Origin: CAMNAO01 sp045605145
GTDB taxonomy: Bacteria > Bacillota > Clostridia > Oscillospirales > Oscillospiraceae
Length of the DNA: 5,539 bases
Assembly (NCBI GenBank): GCA_045605145.1
Contig: JAZUPH010000033.1
Coordinates: 1-5,539, forward strand
Reading direction: 5' to 3'
Shown here piece after piece: positions 3,999-5,539 of this stretch. A program made the translations under genes and the position numbers. The number at the start of each line of letters is the position of its first letter. Position 1 is the stretch's first letter. The notes below the pieces were generated by a model. The model had not been told where the DNA came from. It saw nothing but the letters and a program-made list of their open reading frames with translations, and searched no databases.

Positions 3999-5539
3999 AT
4001 GTCAGTAACAATATCGAACATCGCCGCCCGGCAGATAAGCTGCGACGGCGGCGGCAATATAACATGGGGCTCGTGGTCGACCAGCCTTACGGATTTTTGG
4101 TCGGGCAGCCAAAACCAATCCTTCAAATATGTGGCGCAGCTTCGCTTCCGCCTGGATAAGCCATGCTCCGCCATCACCCTGTCGGTGAGGGCGTATGAGA
4201 CAGACCATTCCGGCTCTGTCTACTGGAAATGCAGCACAAGCGAGAATGACGAGACTCTTGCCCGTGCGTCAAATAACCCCGGCGTGTCATACGATGTTGA
4301 ATGCCGTATGCAAAGCTCATACCAAAGAAAGACCGTTACCATAGAGGGCAGCTTCCCGGCTGATACGGATCTGTATCTCTACGGCTTCAACTGCCCCGCG
4401 ACCGGCAGCACATGGTCGGCGGTGCATATGTACGCGCTGTATAACAGCACATATTTTACCAAAGTCACGGAGGCAGAGGAGATTACCGGCACGGCATCCA
4501 CCCTTGCCCTCACCGGCGGCACGCTGGGTCAGCCGGTTTCGGTGCAGATAAGCCGCAATAACGAGGACTTTACCCACACGGTCACCTGGTCATTTGCCGG
4601 TCACAGCGGCACCATCGCCACCAACACGACACAGACTATACTCGGTTTCACGCCCGACGCAAACACATTCGGCGCGTACATACCCACGGCCTCAAGCGGG
4701 GTACTGACGGTAAGCTGCACCACATATATGGGCAGCACACAGATCGGTACGGCGCAGACGGCCACGCTGACCCTGTCCCTGCCCGCCGATGCCGCACCGG
4801 AGACAGCTGACGGCTGGGCGGCAGTGACTTACAGCAATGCAGGCACTGCGGCGGCGGGGCTTTCGGCCTGCATCGCCGGGTACAGTAAGGCGGTGGTCAC
4901 CTTCGACAGTACGAAAGTCACGGCAAAATACGGCGCGACAATAACCACACTCACCGCCCAAATGGGCAGCAGCACCATCACCGGCAGCGGCACCATCGGC
5001 ACGGTCAGCGGCACGACCAACACCATCGTTGTAACCGCCACCGACAGCCGAGGCAAAAAGACCGGCGCTTCGATTTCACTGTCGGCCTATGCCTACAGCT
5101 CTCCGGTCCTGTCGGGCGTGGCGGTGTTCCGCTGTGACAGCACGGGCGTTGCCGACGACAGCGGCGCGTTTTACTCGGCAAAGGCAAACGTAACTTATTC
5201 CAGCGCCGGAGGGCAGATAAGCTGCGCCCTTACTTCGGCGATCAAAACCACCGGCGGCAGCTACGGCACGGCGGTGCCCCTGACACCCGGTACCGCATCC
5301 ATTCTGGGCGGCACACTGAGCGACGCGGTGACCTACACCGTGCGGATAAGGGCGGCGGACACCCTGGGCGGCAGCGGGGAGGTGGAGGTGACCATCTCCA
5401 CGGCGGCGGTGGCCTTCCACATCCGTGACGGCGGTGACGGCATGGGTCTGGGCAAATACGGAGAGGCGCCCGGCGCCGTGGACTGCGCCTGGGACATTGA
5501 GATGAACGGCAACACGGTCACGGGACTGGGCACACCCAC
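3999..5539 (+). CDS. Phage tail/baseplate protein, DUF859-like (C-terminus cut by window)
   Basis: An open frame from ATG 3999 runs 513 codons without a stop and leaves the window. Residues 1-155 are beta-rich and aromatic (for example ITWGSWSTSLTDFWSGSQNQ) and look like a jelly-roll or carbohydrate-binding domain. Residues 160-265 match the repeat module I recall from DUF859 siphovirus proteins: LGQPVSVQISRNNEDFTHTV, then WSFAGHSGTIAT and a TCTTY-like strand. Residues 270-365 form a second Ig-like unit ending TNTIVVTATDSRGKKT. Residues 372-470 begin GVAVFRCDSTGVADDSGAFY, the R-C-(D/N)-S-x-G signature before the DUF859 C-terminal part. AFHIRDGGDGMGLGKYGEAP (472-491) and DIEMNGNTVTGLG (499-511) are the usual lead-in to a tail-tip end. 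It is likely a structural protein of a non-contractile tail involved in host-surface contact. No large part appears missing up to the window edge. Confidence 0.82.
   Translation, partial: MSVTISNIAARQISCDGGGNITWGSWSTSLTDFWSGSQNQSFKYVAQLRFRLDKPCSAITLSVRAYETDHSGSVYWKCSTSENDETLARASNNPGVSYDVECRMQSSYQRKTVTIEGSFPADTDLYLYGFNCPATGSTWSAVHMYALYNSTYFTKVTEAEEITGTASTLALTGGTLGQPVSVQISRNNEDFTHTVTWSFAGHSGTIATNTTQTILGFTPDANTFGAYIPTASSGVLTVSCTTYMGSTQIGTAQTATLTLSLPADAAPETADGWAAVTYSNAGTAAAGLSACIAGYSKAVVTFDSTKVTAKYGATITTLTAQMGSSTITGSGTIGTVSGTTNTIVVTATDSRGKKTGASISLSAYAYSSPVLSGVAVFRCDSTGVADDSGAFYSAKANVTYSSAGGQISCALTSAIKTTGGSYGTAVPLTPGTASILGGTLSDAVTYTVRIRAADTLGGSGEVEVTISTAAVAFHIRDGGDGMGLGKYGEAPGAVDCAWDIEMNGNTVTGLGTP

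Noticed and set aside
3421..4065. A 214-codon minus-strand open frame opposite the terminase-like gene
   Set aside because: It spans three rightward genes with good ribosome sites and ATGA coupling, and its translation is Arg/Ser/Cys-rich low complexity, as expected for an antisense shadow.
4317..5539. Several minus-strand open frames under the tail gene
   Set aside because: The rightward frame from 3999 is continuous to the window edge with recognisable tail motifs; the opposite frames have no starts with ribosome sites and no domains.

Overview
The window looks like a chromosome segment from a gut-type clostridium, most plausibly of the Oscillospiraceae/Faecalibacterium-like group. The evidence is a GC-rich coding bias, Firmicutes-style Shine-Dalgarno sites (AGGAGG, AAGGAG, GAGGTGAG), gene families typical of clostridial prophages, and multi-stem palindromic repeats of a kind I recall from these genomes. 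The taxonomic call is an inference.

The left part (1-1898) is ordinary host chromosome. A leftward gene, of which only the first 45 codons are present, encodes a translation-factor GTPase of the EF-G/TetM type. Divergent from it, with its own promoter and ribosome site, is a complete rightward gene for a cytoplasmic GH13 alpha-glucan-active enzyme of 513 residues. The gap between them carries two sigma-A-like promoters pointing away from each other.

The 1899-2161 interval has no gene. It holds a REP-like palindromic repeat made of several stems, followed by two rightward hairpins with T tails that would end the amylase transcript. The switch from host to phage-type genes falls here, but I see no tRNA gene and cannot fix an attachment site.

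The right part (2162-5539) is phage-derived. A leftward pair encodes an XRE-family repressor and, one base downstream, a small HEXXH protein resembling ImmA/IrrE metallopeptidases. This is an ImmR/ImmA-type immunity module. The 207-base control region upstream of the repressor contains a perfect 16-bp inverted repeat, a third half-site, and a near-consensus repressor promoter overlapped by one arm of the repeat. Running rightward from this switch are a 78-residue Cys-rich protein, a 175-residue protein whose C-terminal half resembles small terminase subunits, and a long tail/baseplate protein of DUF859 type that runs off the window. The first two overlap by ATGA, and the third starts 22 bases after the second.

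Two things deserve most attention. First, a 52-bp segment inside the 175-residue protein gene has the same length and stem architecture as the reverse complement of the intergenic repeat, so a palindromic repeat seems to have become coding sequence. Second, a lysogeny switch sits directly next to a terminase-like fragment and a tail protein, with no large terminase, portal, capsid or tape-measure gene between. This suggests either a collapsed prophage or a compact repressor-controlled tail cassette.
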